DNA from: Vibrio echinoideorum
Lineage (GTDB): Bacteria; Pseudomonadota; Gammaproteobacteria; Enterobacterales; Vibrionaceae
Assembly: GCF_024347455.1 (NCBI RefSeq)
Contig: NZ_AP025483.1
Coordinates: 1,736,001 to 1,800,000, forward strand
Direction: 5' to 3'
Length of the DNA stretch: 64,000 nt
How positions within the stretch are numbered: the first letter of the stretch is position 1; each line of letters starts with the position of its first letter. Below, piece after piece: positions 47,603 to 57,500 of this stretch. Under the pieces are notes generated by a model, which was given only the letters and a program-made list of their open reading frames with translations, did no database searches and had not been told where the DNA came from. The position numbers were made by a program, and so were the translations under genes.

Positions 47603-49023
47603 ATAATCTGAAATTGCGACTATTGGTTCTTTTGAATGCTATGTGGCGTCAACGCTACGTAATATTGGTCCCTATTCTTATCCTTCCCTTTGTTGGTTTT
47701 GGCGTGAGTAAGCTCGCTCCTACAAAATACGATGCTCATACCAGTATGCTGATTCAAGAAACCGCGAAGATGAACCCTTTCTTAGAAGACATCGCCGTTT
47801 CAACCATGCTTAAAGACCGGATTAGCGCACTTCGAACGCTACTCCACAGCCGTCACGTGCTTTATTCAGTAGCGGAAGAACTTGAACTGATTACTCCAGA
47901 GATGTCGAGTTTTGACAAAGAGGAGCTTATCTCTGATTTGTCGCAGCGCTTATCAGTCATTCAGTTAGGCAAAGATTTCCTAAAGATAAGTCTAAGTTCA
48001 AACACACCCATCGGTATGGAAGCTACCCTTCAGTCTGTTAGTGAACACTTTATTGAACAACTGCTGGCTCCGGAGCGTTCATCCATTCAAGATTCTAGTG
48101 ATTTTTTGAAAATTCATATTGATGAACGTAGTGGCGAACTCGCTGATGCAGAAGAGGCATTAGCGCTCTATGTTAATGAAAACGTACATTCAACACCAGA
48201 AGTCCAAAGTCAGAGCTTGAACCGTTTAGCTTCACTGAAACAAACGCTTGCAGAAAAAGAAGCTGAATTATCTGGCGTTCAAAAAAGCTTAGGTTCGATT
48301 GACCAACAACTGTCTAAAACCAATCCAGTAATTGGACGATTAGAAGACCAGATCATTGATATTCGTAGTGACCTCACCTTACTACAAGCCAAATACACCG
48401 ATAGACACAGCGCTGTGCAGGCTAAAGTTCGTGAATTGGACCGTCTAGAAAACGAAAGAAAGGCACTGTTGGATCTCAAACAACCGAGTATGAACAGCGA
48501 CCAATTATGGGATATTGCAAGTAGTACCACATTAAACAAACTGTCGGATACTCAACCACTTCTGGTCACTCAATTACATAGCTTGCAATTGGTTCGAGCG
48601 CGCTTTGAATCGTTAACGGAAGAAACAAAAAGCCTTAGAACGATGATCTTTGAGCTAGAAAATAAAGCTAACAATTTTGGTGAAAATGCGAAAGAGATGT
48701 ATCGACTTCAACGTGATGTGAATATCAAACGTCAACTGTACGATGAACTGACGGAGCGTTATGAAATGGCGCAGCTAACGGGATCATTAGGGGTATTCGA
48801 ACAGAACAAACGAGTCAAAATTATCGATTTACCGTTCACACCGAGTGTAAAGTCAAACATGCCATCTTTCGTGTTTATCCTTGCGGGCTTAGTGGCTGGA
48901 ATTGGTCTAGGCATAGGTTTAGCGGTGTTATTCGAACTGTTCGACTCTTCTATTAAACGTAAAGAAGAGATCGAAGACATCTTAGGCGTACCTGTGATTA
49001 CCGTTATTCCGAAAATGAGCTAA
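47599..49023 (+). CDS. sypO: polysaccharide chain-length regulator (Wzz/GNVR type), SypO-like
   Basis: A 474-residue inner-membrane protein. Transmembrane helices near residues 20-45 (YVILVPILILPFVGFGVSKL) and 415-440 (GLVAGIGLGIGLAVLFELFD) bracket a long periplasmic coiled coil, with the DLPFTPSVKSNMPS segment just before helix 2. No kinase domain is attached; SypD supplies that module. TTGGAG precedes the chosen ATG, which overlaps the sypN stop. Confidence 0.9.
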   Translation: MNNLKLRLLVLLNAMWRQRYVILVPILILPFVGFGVSKLAPTKYDAHTSMLIQETAKMNPFLEDIAVSTMLKDRISALRTLLHSRHVLYSVAEELELITPEMSSFDKEELISDLSQRLSVIQLGKDFLKISLSSNTPIGMEATLQSVSEHFIEQLLAPERSSIQDSSDFLKIHIDERSGELADAEEALALYVNENVHSTPEVQSQSLNRLASLKQTLAEKEAELSGVQKSLGSIDQQLSKTNPVIGRLEDQIIDIRSDLTLLQAKYTDRHSAVQAKVRELDRLENERKALLDLKQPSMNSDQLWDIASSTTLNKLSDTQPLLVTQLHSLQLVRARFESLTEETKSLRTMIFELENKANNFGENAKEMYRLQRDVNIKRQLYDELTERYEMAQLTGSLGVFEQNKRVKIIDLPFTPSVKSNMPSFVFILAGLVAGIGLGIGLAVLFELFDSSIKRKEEIEDILGVPVITVIPKMS

Positions 49024-49057
49024 TCCAAAAATGAGTTATCCGATTTAGTTTTTAACC

Positions 49058-49084
49058 AAAACACCAGGCTCGTGCTGGTGTTTT
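49058..49084 (+). terminator. terminator after sypO
   Basis: AAAACACCAG with CTGGTGTTTT and a short loop, followed by more T. It separates the sypL/M-O block from sypPQR. Confidence 0.88.
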
Positions 49085-49217
49085 TTATTCTATGCGTATT
49101 CTTTCTGCACCTGTTTTTATTTCTGTTCTTTGCGTATATGTCAGGTTAAAGCATGCTCCTTATCTCTATCTCTATCGTTATCTTCACCCACTCATTCCGA
49201 CATTCTGTTTTGATTCC

Positions 49218-49230
49218 TATTTTGAGAATG
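49218..49230 (-). promoter_or_regulatory. candidate SypG site upstream of sypP
   Basis: The minus strand reads ATTCTCAAAATAG, keeping TTCTCA but with TA in place of TG. It is 57 bases before the sigma-54 promoter. The weakest of the main enhancer candidates. Confidence 0.4.
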
Positions 49231-49286
49231 ACATTAAGATAAAACTGAAACCAACATAAAACATTGATAAATAACGACTAATAAGT

Positions 49287-49302
49287 TGGCACAACTCGTG
49301 CA
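49287..49302 (+). promoter_or_regulatory. sigma-54 promoter of sypPQR
   Basis: TGGCACAACTCGTGCA matches the consensus at the correct spacing and is close to the sypA promoter in sequence. It lies 62 bases before the sypP start. Confidence 0.85.
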
Positions 49303-49363
49303 ATTATCTAAGAAGAAAATGAAACCGAAACAACTTAGACCGTTTTATTGCAGGGAGAACATT

Positions 49364-50464
49364 ATGGGAAACCAACTCGCAAAACATGGAAAGAAAGTAA
49401 TACATGTTGTTCAGCACCTTGCTCCTGGAGGTCTAGAAACACTCACCTTAGATTTGCTCCGCCTTGCTAAACCTTGTGACCAAGTATTAATAGTGAGCTT
49501 AGAAGGAACAAAGCAAGAATCTATTGATAATTGGCCAAAACTAAAGCCTTTCCAAAACAAAATCGTGTTTCTAGACAAAGCGCCTGGCGTGCAATTCAAT
49601 GTCATCCTCAAGTTAATCAAAGCATTCAAAGGAATACGTCCTGATGTGGTTCATACCCATCATATTGGGCCACTGCTTTACGCCGGTTATGCCGCTCGCG
49701 TAACAGGTGTCCCTACTCGAATTCATACCGAACACGACGCATGGCACTTAAACAACACCAAACGTCGCCGCTTGCAAGCTCTTGCATTGAAAGCAGCTCA
49801 GCCTACTCTAGTGGCTGATGCGACTCGTGTTTATAACCAACTGCGTTCTGTTTTCTCATACGAAAACATCATTACCATCAAGAACGGCGTTGATTGTGAC
49901 AAATTCAGACCACAACCAATCGCAGGCGCTAGAGCAACACTCAATCTGCCACTCGACAAACATATCATTGGTTGCGCAGGTCGATTGGAACACGTGAAAG
50001 GTCAAGACCAACTCATCAAGGCGCTTACCTTATTGCCTACCAACACCATAGTGGCATTTGCTGGCGGCGGTTCTAAACGTGCATATCTGGAAGCATTAAC
50101 TAACAAACTTAATTTAAATGACCGCGTGGTATTTCTTGGTTTAGTCGATGACATGACAACCTTTTACGGCGCACTAAACGTTTTCTGCCTTCCATCTCGA
50201 CATGAAGGTTTACCCCTTTCAACTCTTGAAGCTCAGGCTTGTAATATTCCGACTGTCGCGATGAACGTTGGAGCGGTCGATGAAACCTTATGTCCTATCA
50301 GTGGCACTCTCGTGAAAAGTGGCAGCATCACTGGGTTAGCCCATGCATTACTGGAAAATCAACATGAACGCTTTCTATCCCCTCGCAGTTACGTGCTAGA
50401 AAATTTCGACATAGTGAAAATGGTCGCTTCATATAACGATATTTCTGAAGGAGTTTACGCATGA
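49364..50464 (+). CDS. sypP: GT4-type glycosyltransferase, SypP-like
   Basis: A 366-residue GT-B glycosyltransferase. The ATG at 49364 follows AGGGAG; an upstream TTG frame start lies within the promoter and is rejected. It has HVVQHLAPGGLETLTLDLLR, THHIGPLLYAGYAARVTGVP, GCAGRLEHVKGQDQLIKAL and the E-x7-E motif PSRHEGLPLSTLEAQACNIP. The stop overlaps sypQ by ATGA. Confidence 0.9.
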   Translation: MGNQLAKHGKKVIHVVQHLAPGGLETLTLDLLRLAKPCDQVLIVSLEGTKQESIDNWPKLKPFQNKIVFLDKAPGVQFNVILKLIKAFKGIRPDVVHTHHIGPLLYAGYAARVTGVPTRIHTEHDAWHLNNTKRRRLQALALKAAQPTLVADATRVYNQLRSVFSYENIITIKNGVDCDKFRPQPIAGARATLNLPLDKHIIGCAGRLEHVKGQDQLIKALTLLPTNTIVAFAGGGSKRAYLEALTNKLNLNDRVVFLGLVDDMTTFYGALNVFCLPSRHEGLPLSTLEAQACNIPTVAMNVGAVDETLCPISGTLVKSGSITGLAHALLENQHERFLSPRSYVLENFDIVKMVASYNDISEGVYA

Positions 50465-51648
50465 TCGATTGGATACTGGCTGGCCTATGTTTATTCTCTG
50501 GAGCCTTGATTGTTTATCATCACGCAGCATACCCCGTATTGTTGCGTTGGTACGCAAAACACCATCCAGTTCGTAGCGTGTGCGAAAGCTCTCGTCGCTA
50601 CAAAGATGAACAACAAGATTGCACACTTCCAACTGTCACTATCTTGGTCCCTGCTTTTAATGAGGAACAATGGATAGCGGACAAGATTAGAAACCTCGCG
50701 GCTTTAGATTACCCGAGAAAGAAACTGCAAGTGATTATTGCCTGTGACGGATGTACTGATAACACCGTCGAGATTGCTCAAATGACCATCCAAGAAGCAA
50801 TGTGCAGCGATATTTACTTTGAAATACACGACCATGCTCAAAATCGAGGCAAAGTTGCCGTTATAAATGAAGAAGTGACGAACATAACGAGTGACATCAC
50901 AGCACTGAGTGACGTTTCTGCATTGATATCATTGGATGCACTGTTAATTGCTAGCGCTCATTTTGAAAGTGACAAGGTTGGCGTTGTTAATGCTACTTAT
51001 CAACTTTGCCCTACTGGAAACGAAGGCGAAAATACTTATTGGCAGTATCAAACTGCCGTTAAAGAGTGCGAGGCGTCGCTCGGTTCTAGCTTAGGTTCTC
51101 ACGGTGCTTTCTACTTGTTCAAAACGGAATTGTTTGAGCCACTCCCTCTAAATACCATCAATGATGACTTCATCTTACCGATGCAGATCGTCAAACAAGG
51201 TTACATCGCAGAATACGAAACACAGATGGTGGCTCTAGAGTTAGAAGAATCAAACCTAGAAACTGACTTCAAACGCCGCTTGAGAATTTCCGCGGGCAAT
51301 ATGCAGCAAGCAATTCGACTATTTGGCCTATTCAACCCCAAATTTAAAGGCATCGCTTTTGCTTTCTTCTCAGGAAAAGGCTTAAGACTGTTAACTCCTT
51401 ATTTAATGATTGTGTGTTTAGTGTGCTCAATCGTTCTTAGAGATTACTTGGCATTCGAAGTCATGCTTTGGGCACAAGTTGTTGTCTATAGCATCGGTGT
51501 ACTGGGTTGCATCATGCCTAAGAATCTAATTAATAAACCTATCTCTTTAATTTCATATCTAATCGTTGGTCATTATGCCAACTTCATTGGTGGCATACGT
51601 TACCTACTGGGACTTGAAAACTCCCCTTGGACTCGAGCTAATCGTTAA
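50461..51648 (+). CDS. sypQ: membrane GT2-type glycosyltransferase, SypQ-like
   Basis: A 395-residue processive-type family 2 glycosyltransferase. One helix at the N-terminus and about three at the C-terminus flank the GT-A domain (TVTILVPAFNEEQWIADKIR, IIACDGCTDNT, TINDDFILPM, FKRRLRISAGNMQQAIRLF). The usual second aspartate motif is reduced to ISLDALLIA. It could extend the chain or act on a lipid-linked sugar. Second gene of sypPQR. Confidence 0.87.
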   Translation: MIDWILAGLCLFSGALIVYHHAAYPVLLRWYAKHHPVRSVCESSRRYKDEQQDCTLPTVTILVPAFNEEQWIADKIRNLAALDYPRKKLQVIIACDGCTDNTVEIAQMTIQEAMCSDIYFEIHDHAQNRGKVAVINEEVTNITSDITALSDVSALISLDALLIASAHFESDKVGVVNATYQLCPTGNEGENTYWQYQTAVKECEASLGSSLGSHGAFYLFKTELFEPLPLNTINDDFILPMQIVKQGYIAEYETQMVALELEESNLETDFKRRLRISAGNMQQAIRLFGLFNPKFKGIAFAFFSGKGLRLLTPYLMIVCLVCSIVLRDYLAFEVMLWAQVVVYSIGVLGCIMPKNLINKPISLISYLIVGHYANFIGGIRYLLGLENSPWTRANR

Positions 51649-51657
51649 GGACTGACC

Positions 51658-52317
51658 ATGATGAACATTGACCAACTATCAAACCAAAACCTATACCAAA
51701 GTAAGATTTCTCGCGCGAAACGCACCTTTGATTTTGTAAGCTCTTTACTCGCGTTAGTTATATTGTCTCCGGTGTTCCCATTTATTGCACTGGCCATTGC
51801 GCTGACTTCTCGTGGGCCTATCTTCTATCGTCAACTGCGCGTTGGAAAATCAACACCTTCAAAAATGGAAATCTTTGAAATCATGAAATTTCGCAGTATG
51901 TATGAAGATGCAGAAACGCGTTCTGGCGCAGTTTGGGCAACTCAAAACGACCCTCGTATTACACCTGTTGGTCGCTTTTTGAGAAAGACACGACTTGATG
52001 AACTTCCGCAGTTATTCAATGTATTGAAAGGTGAGATGTCGCTGATTGGCCCTCGTCCAGAGCGTCCAACGTTTTACAACAAACTGGAAAATGAAATTCC
52101 ATACTTTGCTGACCGTACATACGGTGTAATGCCAGGTATTACAGGGCTGGCACAAGTGAATCAAGGTTATGACACGTGTATTGATGATGTTCGTCGTAAA
52201 GTCGGTTTTGACCACAGCTATGCTCTGAGCCTATGTTCTGTGAAATCTTGGATTGCAGCTGACTTGAGCATCATTACCAAAACAATTGTGGTTATGGTGG
52301 ATGGGCGCGGTCGATAA
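51658..52317 (+). CDS. sypR: undecaprenyl-phosphate sugar phosphotransferase, SypR-like
   Basis: A 219-residue initiating transferase (PglC/WcaJ catalytic core). A membrane helix (residues 21-45) is followed by MKFRSMYEDAE, RLDELPQLFNVLKGEMSLIG and PRPERP. It loads the first sugar phosphate on undecaprenyl phosphate. It lacks the extra N-terminal helices of WcaJ, so it is the short form. Last syp gene. Confidence 0.93.
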   Translation: MMNIDQLSNQNLYQSKISRAKRTFDFVSSLLALVILSPVFPFIALAIALTSRGPIFYRQLRVGKSTPSKMEIFEIMKFRSMYEDAETRSGAVWATQNDPRITPVGRFLRKTRLDELPQLFNVLKGEMSLIGPRPERPTFYNKLENEIPYFADRTYGVMPGITGLAQVNQGYDTCIDDVRRKVGFDHSYALSLCSVKSWIAADLSIITKTIVVMVDGRGR

Positions 52318-52365
52318 CGTTAACTCAAGCGACATAGCCAGTGAATAATTGATTAAAATCCAACT

Positions 52366-52399
52366 AAAACCAATGAGTACGCAATTACTCATTGGTTTT
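52366..52399 (+). terminator. terminator of the syp locus
   Basis: Fourteen-base stem AAAACCAATGAGTA with its complement, six-base loop, followed by TT and more T. Confidence 0.92.
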
Positions 52400-52473
52400 T
52401 TCGATTTTATATACCATTTAATATACGATACATGGTAATCATTCCAAGCCTGCATTCGAAGCTGCTTATCACT

Positions 52474-53352
52474 ATGAAAATCGAAGACCTTAAACTATTC
52501 ACTACCGTTGTTGAGCTTGGCAGTTTTACCGCGGCTGCAAACGCATTAGATCTACCACGTGCAAATGTAAGCCGACGGATCAACGATTTAGAGAAAGCAC
52601 TCAATATCCAACTGTTCTTCCGTACCACTCGGAGCTTATCAGTTACTAAATCGGGTGAGCTTTACTATAACGAGTTACTGAAAGCGCTTAGTGCCCTCGA
52701 AAAAGCCAACCACATGGCGTCTAACCTTTTAGAAGTACCCCATGGCCGTGTAAAAATCGGATTACTCCCAGAGACAGGCGATATCGTTCAATCAACCTTA
52801 TTTAAGTTTCAAGATTTATACCCCAAGATCGAGCTCGACATAAGAAGTATCAGCAACGGTTTTATCGACATGTACCGCCAAGGTTTAGACCTTGCAATGC
52901 ATGGCGGCCGCTTAAGTGATTCGAACGTAGTGGCGCGTAAGGTAATGGATTTACAACGTATTTTTGTTGCTAGCCCGGAGTACATTAAGAAATATGGCCA
53001 GCCTTCGGCGCTTGAAGAACTCTCTAGATTACCATTTGTTTGTTTCCGCTGGCCAAGCGGCGACGTAGATAAAGAATGGGAGATATCAGACCACGTAGTC
53101 AAGGTTGAACCTTCTATCGTGAGCGATAGTATTGGTTTCGTTAAAGGTGCATCGACACGTCATCGAGGCATCGCTCTGTTACCAGAATTGATGGTAAGGC
53201 AAGAGCTCAAAGATGGCTCTTTGATTAACCTTTTCCCTATCGACACCATGCAAAAAGATGAAGCTTGGTTATTGTATCCACAACGTAAAGCTTTGAGCCA
53301 TGCCAGCCAATTATTGATTGATTTCTTATTACAAGAACTGCCGAAATTATAA
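52474..53352 (+). CDS. LysR-family transcriptional regulator
   Basis: A 292-residue regulator. The N-terminal winged helix (FTTVVELGSFTAAANALDLP then RANVSRRINDLEKALNIQLF) is followed by the substrate-binding domain typical of the DsdC/AaeR-like group. The ATG at 52474 gives the normal LysR N-terminus (MKIEDLKLFTTV). It is co-directional with and 99 bases ahead of the RND operon, so it may control it. Ligand unknown. Confidence 0.93.
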   Translation: MKIEDLKLFTTVVELGSFTAAANALDLPRANVSRRINDLEKALNIQLFFRTTRSLSVTKSGELYYNELLKALSALEKANHMASNLLEVPHGRVKIGLLPETGDIVQSTLFKFQDLYPKIELDIRSISNGFIDMYRQGLDLAMHGGRLSDSNVVARKVMDLQRIFVASPEYIKKYGQPSALEELSRLPFVCFRWPSGDVDKEWEISDHVVKVEPSIVSDSIGFVKGASTRHRGIALLPELMVRQELKDGSLINLFPIDTMQKDEAWLLYPQRKALSHASQLLIDFLLQELPKL

Positions 53353-53451
53353 CTATTGTCACGATTAACGTGACAGTGTTATACCGTTAACACTGATTAT
53401 CTCTGCCTCACATCTAGATAGAATTGCCCCATCAATATTTAGGAGCAATTC

Positions 53452-54582
53452 ATGATGTCTATCTATCGCCACTCGCTACTTGCTGCAACTCTTCTGCCTC
53501 TTATTGGTTGCAACCAATCCGTTGCCACCGCGCCATCAGTTGTTTCTGAGCCATCCGCTATTTTCGAATCAATCAAAGAAGAACGTCCGATTCAAGTCAT
53601 TCGGCTTGAACCGTTAGCGCATCAAGCTCAAAAGTCGTTTACAGGAAAACTGCAATCGTCCGAAACCGCTGGCGTGGCATTTCGTGTTCCGGGCACCATC
53701 CAAAATATTTTGGTTTCTACGGGCGACACCGTGGTTAAAGGCCAACCTTTAGCTGAACTTGACCCTCACGACTATCAAGTCGCATTGGAAGAGTTACAAG
53801 CACGCGCTTTAGAAGCGAAATCAGCACACAAACTTGCCAAGGCAGAGCTAGCGCGTGTACAACAAGCGATTGATGACAACGCCATTGCCAACGTAAATCT
53901 TGATCGAGCAATCAGTGGTTACGAACGCAGCGAAGCGGCCGTAAAAGTCGTTGAGCAAAACATTCGCCGCGCTAAAGACACGATTCGTTACACCCAACTG
54001 CTCGCGCCTTTCGATGGAATCGTTGCTTCGTCGAACTTCGACAAATATGAGCAGGTTCTACCGGGCATCTCTGTGTTTACGATTCACAACCCAGACCAAC
54101 TTGAAGTTACAATTGATGTCCCTGAAAACCTCATTCATAAATTCAGCCCAGAGCAACAATCGCAAATTAGCTGGTATGGTTCAAAGCAAGATCTTACGGC
54201 TTACGCCAGTGAGATTTCTACCCAACCTCACCCAATCAAACAAACTTATTCGGTGACCTATCGTTTAGCGCCACTCGATAATACGCAATTATCTAGACAG
54301 CTCTTACCGGGTAAAGCCGTAACGTTATCTACTCAACTGGGTGAAATATCTAATAACTTCTGTCTGCCTTATTCAGCCATTGTGAATCAATCGGGTATTG
54401 AGCAAGTGTTCACGGTCGAAAATGAACAAGCACAAGGTGTGATGGTTAATGTCGTCTCATTCAACAAAAATTCAGCGTGTGTTGAATCTACATTGAAAGA
54501 TGGTGACTACGTTGTCGTTAGCGGTTCTCAATACGTGATCGAAGGACAGCATTTTTCCAACATCCAAGTTAAGAGCCTGTAG
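53452..54582 (+). CDS. RND efflux periplasmic adaptor lipoprotein
   Basis: A 376-residue membrane-fusion protein. Signal peptide with lipobox LIGC (cysteine near residue 20). The lipoyl-like halves (GVAFRVPGTIQNILVSTGDT, then LLAPFDGIVASSNFD) flank a helical hairpin, followed by a beta-barrel. AGGAGC precedes the ATG. It links the pump at 54593 to the outer-membrane channel at 57733. Confidence 0.93.
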   Translation: MMSIYRHSLLAATLLPLIGCNQSVATAPSVVSEPSAIFESIKEERPIQVIRLEPLAHQAQKSFTGKLQSSETAGVAFRVPGTIQNILVSTGDTVVKGQPLAELDPHDYQVALEELQARALEAKSAHKLAKAELARVQQAIDDNAIANVNLDRAISGYERSEAAVKVVEQNIRRAKDTIRYTQLLAPFDGIVASSNFDKYEQVLPGISVFTIHNPDQLEVTIDVPENLIHKFSPEQQSQISWYGSKQDLTAYASEISTQPHPIKQTYSVTYRLAPLDNTQLSRQLLPGKAVTLSTQLGEISNNFCLPYSAIVNQSGIEQVFTVENEQAQGVMVNVVSFNKNSACVESTLKDGDYVVVSGSQYVIEGQHFSNIQVKSL

Positions 54583-54592
54583 GTAAACCATC

Positions 54593-57500
54593 ATGAATCT
54601 AGCTGATTTTGCGATCAAACAACGCACCTTCATCCTGTTCTTCACTGCATTGAGTGTTATCGCAGGCCTGTTTTCTTATTTTGATTTGGGCAAACTTGAA
54701 GACCCAAGCTTTACCATCAAAACCGCAGTTGTCGTCACTCTATACCCTGGCGCTTCAGCCGAAGAAGTTGAACAACAAGTCACTGACACCGTTGAAACCA
54801 AACTTCAAGAAATGGCGACATTAAACCGACTCCGTTCGCTGTCTCGCCCTGGTATGTCGATGGTATTTGTAGATTTGAAAGAGTCACTACAATCAGAGCA
54901 GCTACCACAAGAGTGGGATCTACTGCGTCGTAAAGTGTCTGATATGAAGTTACTTCTTCCTAGTACAGCGCAAATCAGCGTTGTGCAAGACGAGTTCTCT
55001 GAAGTGTATGGGATGCTTTTCTCAATACACAGTGAAGATGCATCACCTGTCGAACTGCGCCGTTACGCAGAAGAGCTGCAACGACGTATTAAAACCGTTG
55101 ATGGCATTAAGAAAGTTGAGCTACACGGTGTTCAACCTCGCGTCGTACATATTGATATCCCAGACGAACGACTGGCTCAATACGGCCTATCGATGGCACA
55201 AGTATGGAGCCAACTGAACACGCAAAACACCACATTTGAAGCGGGTAAATTCGCAGCAGGTGGCGAGAGAATCCGCGTTCAACAATCAAGTGAGTTTTCA
55301 TCTCTAGAAGACATCAAAAACTTAATGCTTAAAGGCGGTGTGAGCGAACTCGGCACTGGCCTAATTCGCCTTGGTGATATTGCTGAAGTTACCATGGGTT
55401 ACCAAGAACCAATGATGACAGAGAACCGTTACAACGGTTCACCAGCGGTGACATTAGCGATGAGCCCTGTTACTGGCGTAAACGTGGTTTCATTAGGCGA
55501 TGACATCAACCGTATCGTTAATGAGTTCCAAGCGACTCTGCCACTCGGTGTCGATATCGCAACCGTTGCAAATCAACCTGAAGAAGTACAAAAATCGATT
55601 GATAACTTCGTCAACAACTTGGTTGAGAGTGTTGCGATCGTATTCATCGTGCTTGCTGTTTTCATGGGTCTTAAGAGTGCCACTATCGTTGGTTCAAGCT
55701 TGATCCTGACTATCTTGTTAACCCTTGTTTATATGAACTTGACGTCTATCGACCTGCATAGGGTGTCATTAGGCACGTTCATTCTAGCGCTAGGCATGTT
55801 GGTTGATAACGCGATTGTTATTACAGACATGATGATCGTTAAGATAAACAACGGTGTAAATCGCACCAAAGCAGCCATCGATTCAGTAAAAGAGACGGGA
55901 ACTCCTCTGTTTGGGGCGACCATTATTGCTATTATGGGTGCAAGCCCGGTTATCTTCTCAAAAACAGATGCTGCCGAGTTTTCTAGCTCAGTATTCTTAA
56001 TCATCGCATCGTCTTTATTGTTGTCTTGGTTTGTCGCGATGACCTTCACAGCACTGATGTGTTGGATCTTCATCAAACCAACGAAACAAAAAGAAAATAC
56101 TAAAGTCAGCTTATACCGTAAGAGTGTTAATTGGACCGTAGATAACCCGTTAAAAGCATTGAGTGCTCTGGTTCCATTGATATTAGTGACGGCGCTCGCC
56201 ATCCCAAGTATTGCTGTTAACTTTATTCCTCAAGCCGACCGACCTATCCTTTTCTTGGATTACTGGTTGCCAAATGGCGCGAAGGTTGAGCAAACATCGG
56301 AAGACATGAAACGCATTGAAGCTTGGTTATTAGAACAACCAGAAGTAACCAGCATTTCAACCTATGTCGGTGCCGGTGCCCCACGTTTCTCTGTAACCAT
56401 CGAGCCAGAACCGTTCGACCCTGCTTACGGCCAGATCCTAATCAACGCGACTGACTTCCCATCATTGAGCCCGTTGATTGCTCGTGGTGACAAGTGGTTA
56501 ACTGAAGAGTTTCCAAACGCCGATCCACGCTTTAGAAGCTTAAAACTGGCGACTTCAGACAAGTTCAGCGTAGAAGCACGTTTCTCTGGCCCTGATGTCG
56601 ACGTTCTACACAACCTATCGGAGCAAGCCAAAGCGATTCTAGCGGCTCATCCAGATACTAAATACGTTCGCGATGATTGGCGTCAGAAGAGTAAAGTGCT
56701 TGAACCTATCATCAACCAAGACAAAATTCGCTTAGCGGGAATTAACCGAGCAGACATCGCCTTTGCAATGAAGCGTGCGTCTGAAGGCATGCCTCTTGGC
56801 CGAATGAACCTAAACGATGAGTTGGTAACGATTCAACTACGTGGAACTGAAAGCTCCATTGAATCACTAGAAACACTGCCTGTGCGTTCACTTCTTGGTT
56901 TGCACAGCGTGCCACTCGGTCAAGTGATTGATGGATTTGAACTGACCAGTGAAGAAACCATGATTTGGCGTCGTGACCGAGTGAAAACTATTACAGCACA
57001 AGCAGGTGTTGGTCGTTACACCACGCCAGCGGCAGTGAGAAACTCAATCAAAGATCAAATCGAAGCGATTCACCTACCTTATGGTTACAGCCTTGAATGG
57101 GGTGGCGAATATTACGACGAACACAAAGCCGTGAGCGATATTCTCAAGCAACTTCCAAAAGCAATCTTGTTGATGGTGATTATCTTGGTGGCGATGTTCA
57201 ATGGTTTCAAACAGCCCGTCATCATCTTCACTACCCTGCCATTGGCTGCGACAGGCGCAACGTTCAGCTTATTGCTGCTGGATAAACCGTTCGGATTTAT
57301 GGCATTGATAGGTGCAGTAACACTCACCGGGATGATCATCAAAAACGGCATCGTGTTGATGGATCAAATTGAGCTTGAGCGTACCAATGGTCGTTCATTA
57401 CCAGACGCAATCAAAGAAGCAACCGTAAACCGAACCATGGCTATTTCAATGGGTGCATTAACGACTGCTCTTGGCATGATCCCACTACTAACCGACCTGC

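Noticed and set aside
49286..49363. N-terminal extension of sypP from a TTG start
   Set aside because: The TTG sits within the sigma-54 promoter, and the ATG at 49364 has AGGGAG at good spacing.
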